A program made the translations under genes and the position numbers. Positions 63,488 to 64,000 of a DNA stretch of 64,000 nt are shown piece after piece. A model generated the notes under the pieces. The model saw only the letters and a program-made list of their open reading frames with translations. It did no database searches and was not told where the DNA came from. The DNA lies in contig CAWJLY010000010.1 in NCBI GenBank assembly GCA_963843805.1, forward strand, positions 310,001-374,000. Direction: 5' to 3'. Source of the DNA: Ideonella_A sp963843805. Its GTDB lineage: Bacteria > Pseudomonadota > Gammaproteobacteria > Burkholderiales > Burkholderiaceae_C. Every line of letters begins with the position of its first letter. Positions within the stretch are counted from its first letter, which is position 1.

Positions 63488-64000
63488 TCATACCCTTCCC
63501 ATCGCGAAGCCTTTGGCGATGTAGTGGCGCACGAACCAGATCACGATCGCGCCGGGGACGATCGTCAGCACACCGGCCGCGGCGAGCGTGGCCCAGTCCA
63601 TGCCCGAGGCGCTGACGGTGCGCGTCATCGTCGCAACGATCGGTTTGGCGTTGACGCTGGTCAACGTGCGAGCCATCAGCAGTTCGACCCAACTGAACAT
63701 GAAGCAGAAGAATGCGGCGACGCCGACACCGGCCTTGATCAGCGGCAGGAAGATGGTCAGGAAAAAGCGCGGGAAGCTGTAGCCGTCGATGTAGGCGGTC
63801 TCGTCGATCTCGCGCGGGATGCCGCTCATGAAGCCTTCGAGAATCCATACCGCCAGCGGCACGTTGAACAGCAGGTGCGCCAGCGCGACCGCGATGTGTG
63901 TGTCCATCAGCCCGAGCGTCGTGTAGAGCTGGAAAAACGGCAGCAGGAAAACCGCTGGCGGGGTCATGCGGTTGGTCAGCAGCCAGAAGAACACATGTTT
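63488..64000 (-). CDS. glpQ: GlpQ-like sugar/glycerol ABC permease (MalG type), N-terminus cut by window edge
   Basis: The last 170 residues of an ABC permease are visible, reading in from the window edge. The EAA loop EIDETAYIDGYSFPRFFLTIFLPL is intact, preceded by VPLAVWILEGFMSGIP and followed by membrane helices and a C-terminal VIWFVRHYIAKGFAMGRV, the typical end of MalG-type subunits. With the DUF2160 protein and large binding protein downstream, it matches the second permease of the glycerol importer. The remaining subunits would lie beyond 64000. Confidence 0.88.
   Translation of the reverse strand, partial: KHVFFWLLTNRMTPPAVFLLPFFQLYTTLGLMDTHIAVALAHLLFNVPLAVWILEGFMSGIPREIDETAYIDGYSFPRFFLTIFLPLIKAGVGVAAFFCFMFSWVELLMARTLTSVNAKPIVATMTRTVSASGMDWATLAAAGVLTIVPGAIVIWFVRHYIAKGFAMGRV

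Overview
The window is GC-rich DNA with tightly packed genes, many overlapping by ATGA or GTGA junctions. The gene content (a polyhydroxyalkanoate synthase, large PAS-rich histidine kinases, a glycerol-type ABC transporter with a DUF2160 membrane protein, DppBCDF-type peptide transport) suggests a free-living betaproteobacterium of the order Burkholderiales. That assignment is inferred from gene style, not from a marker gene. No rRNA, tRNA, CRISPR array, phage or insertion sequence was recognised.

Layout. 0-7 kb: housekeeping and repair genes (DUF72 protein cut by the window edge, alkyl-adenine DNA glycosylase, MFS exporter, cardiolipin synthase, D-threonine aldolase/D-serine dehydratase-like enzyme overlapping a RidA protein, aldo/keto reductase). 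7.3-18 kb: one long co-directional cassette of LysR regulator, FAD monooxygenase-like enzyme, complete dipeptide-type ABC transporter, BAAT-like hydrolase and two carboxymuconolactone-decarboxylase/AhpD-type proteins, probably for uptake and processing of an unknown acylated or peptide-like substrate. 18-23.2 kb: Fic protein, Lrp regulator divergent from a three-domain cysteine desulfurase / ETHE1-like / rhodanese fusion, an MBL-fold hydrolase and a DUF1810 protein. 23.4-26 kb: a short-chain dehydrogenase and a PHA synthase, both broken by many single-base frame changes.

26.2-43.8 kb is the most distinctive part: ten signalling genes in a row plus one opposing hypothetical gene. It holds two giant PAS/GAF hybrid histidine kinases with pseudo-receiver N-termini, a receiver-kinase, a receiver-HD-GYP variant, a small kinase, a LOV-GGDEF-EAL-receiver protein with the photoactive cysteine, a lone receiver, a receiver-HisKA_3 kinase, a LuxR-type regulator and a BLUF blue-light sensor. 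The arrangement suggests that blue light, two-component phosphorelay and cyclic di-GMP turnover are linked here.

43.8-55.6 kb: K+/H+ antiporter, large-subunit catalase with hemerythrin protein, lipase-like hydrolase, a hybrid kinase overlapping a periplasmic amino-acid-type binding protein (probable ligand sensor pair), small lipoprotein, haloacid dehalogenase, DMT transporter. 55.8-60.7 kb: type I secretion ATPase (frame-disrupted), HlyD adaptor and a glycosyltransferase in one operon, followed by a poorly coding stretch with an 8-bp tandem repeat. 61-64 kb: end of a glycerol-type ABC transporter operon on the minus strand (GlpV-, GlpU-, GlpQ-like; the last is cut by the window edge).

A recurring oddity is apparent single-base indels. 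They are dense at 23.5-26 kb and scattered in the LysR, CMD, HlyB-like, GlpV and GlpU genes, while the 30 kb between 26 and 55 kb is clean. Sequencing error and real gene decay cannot be separated from sequence alone.
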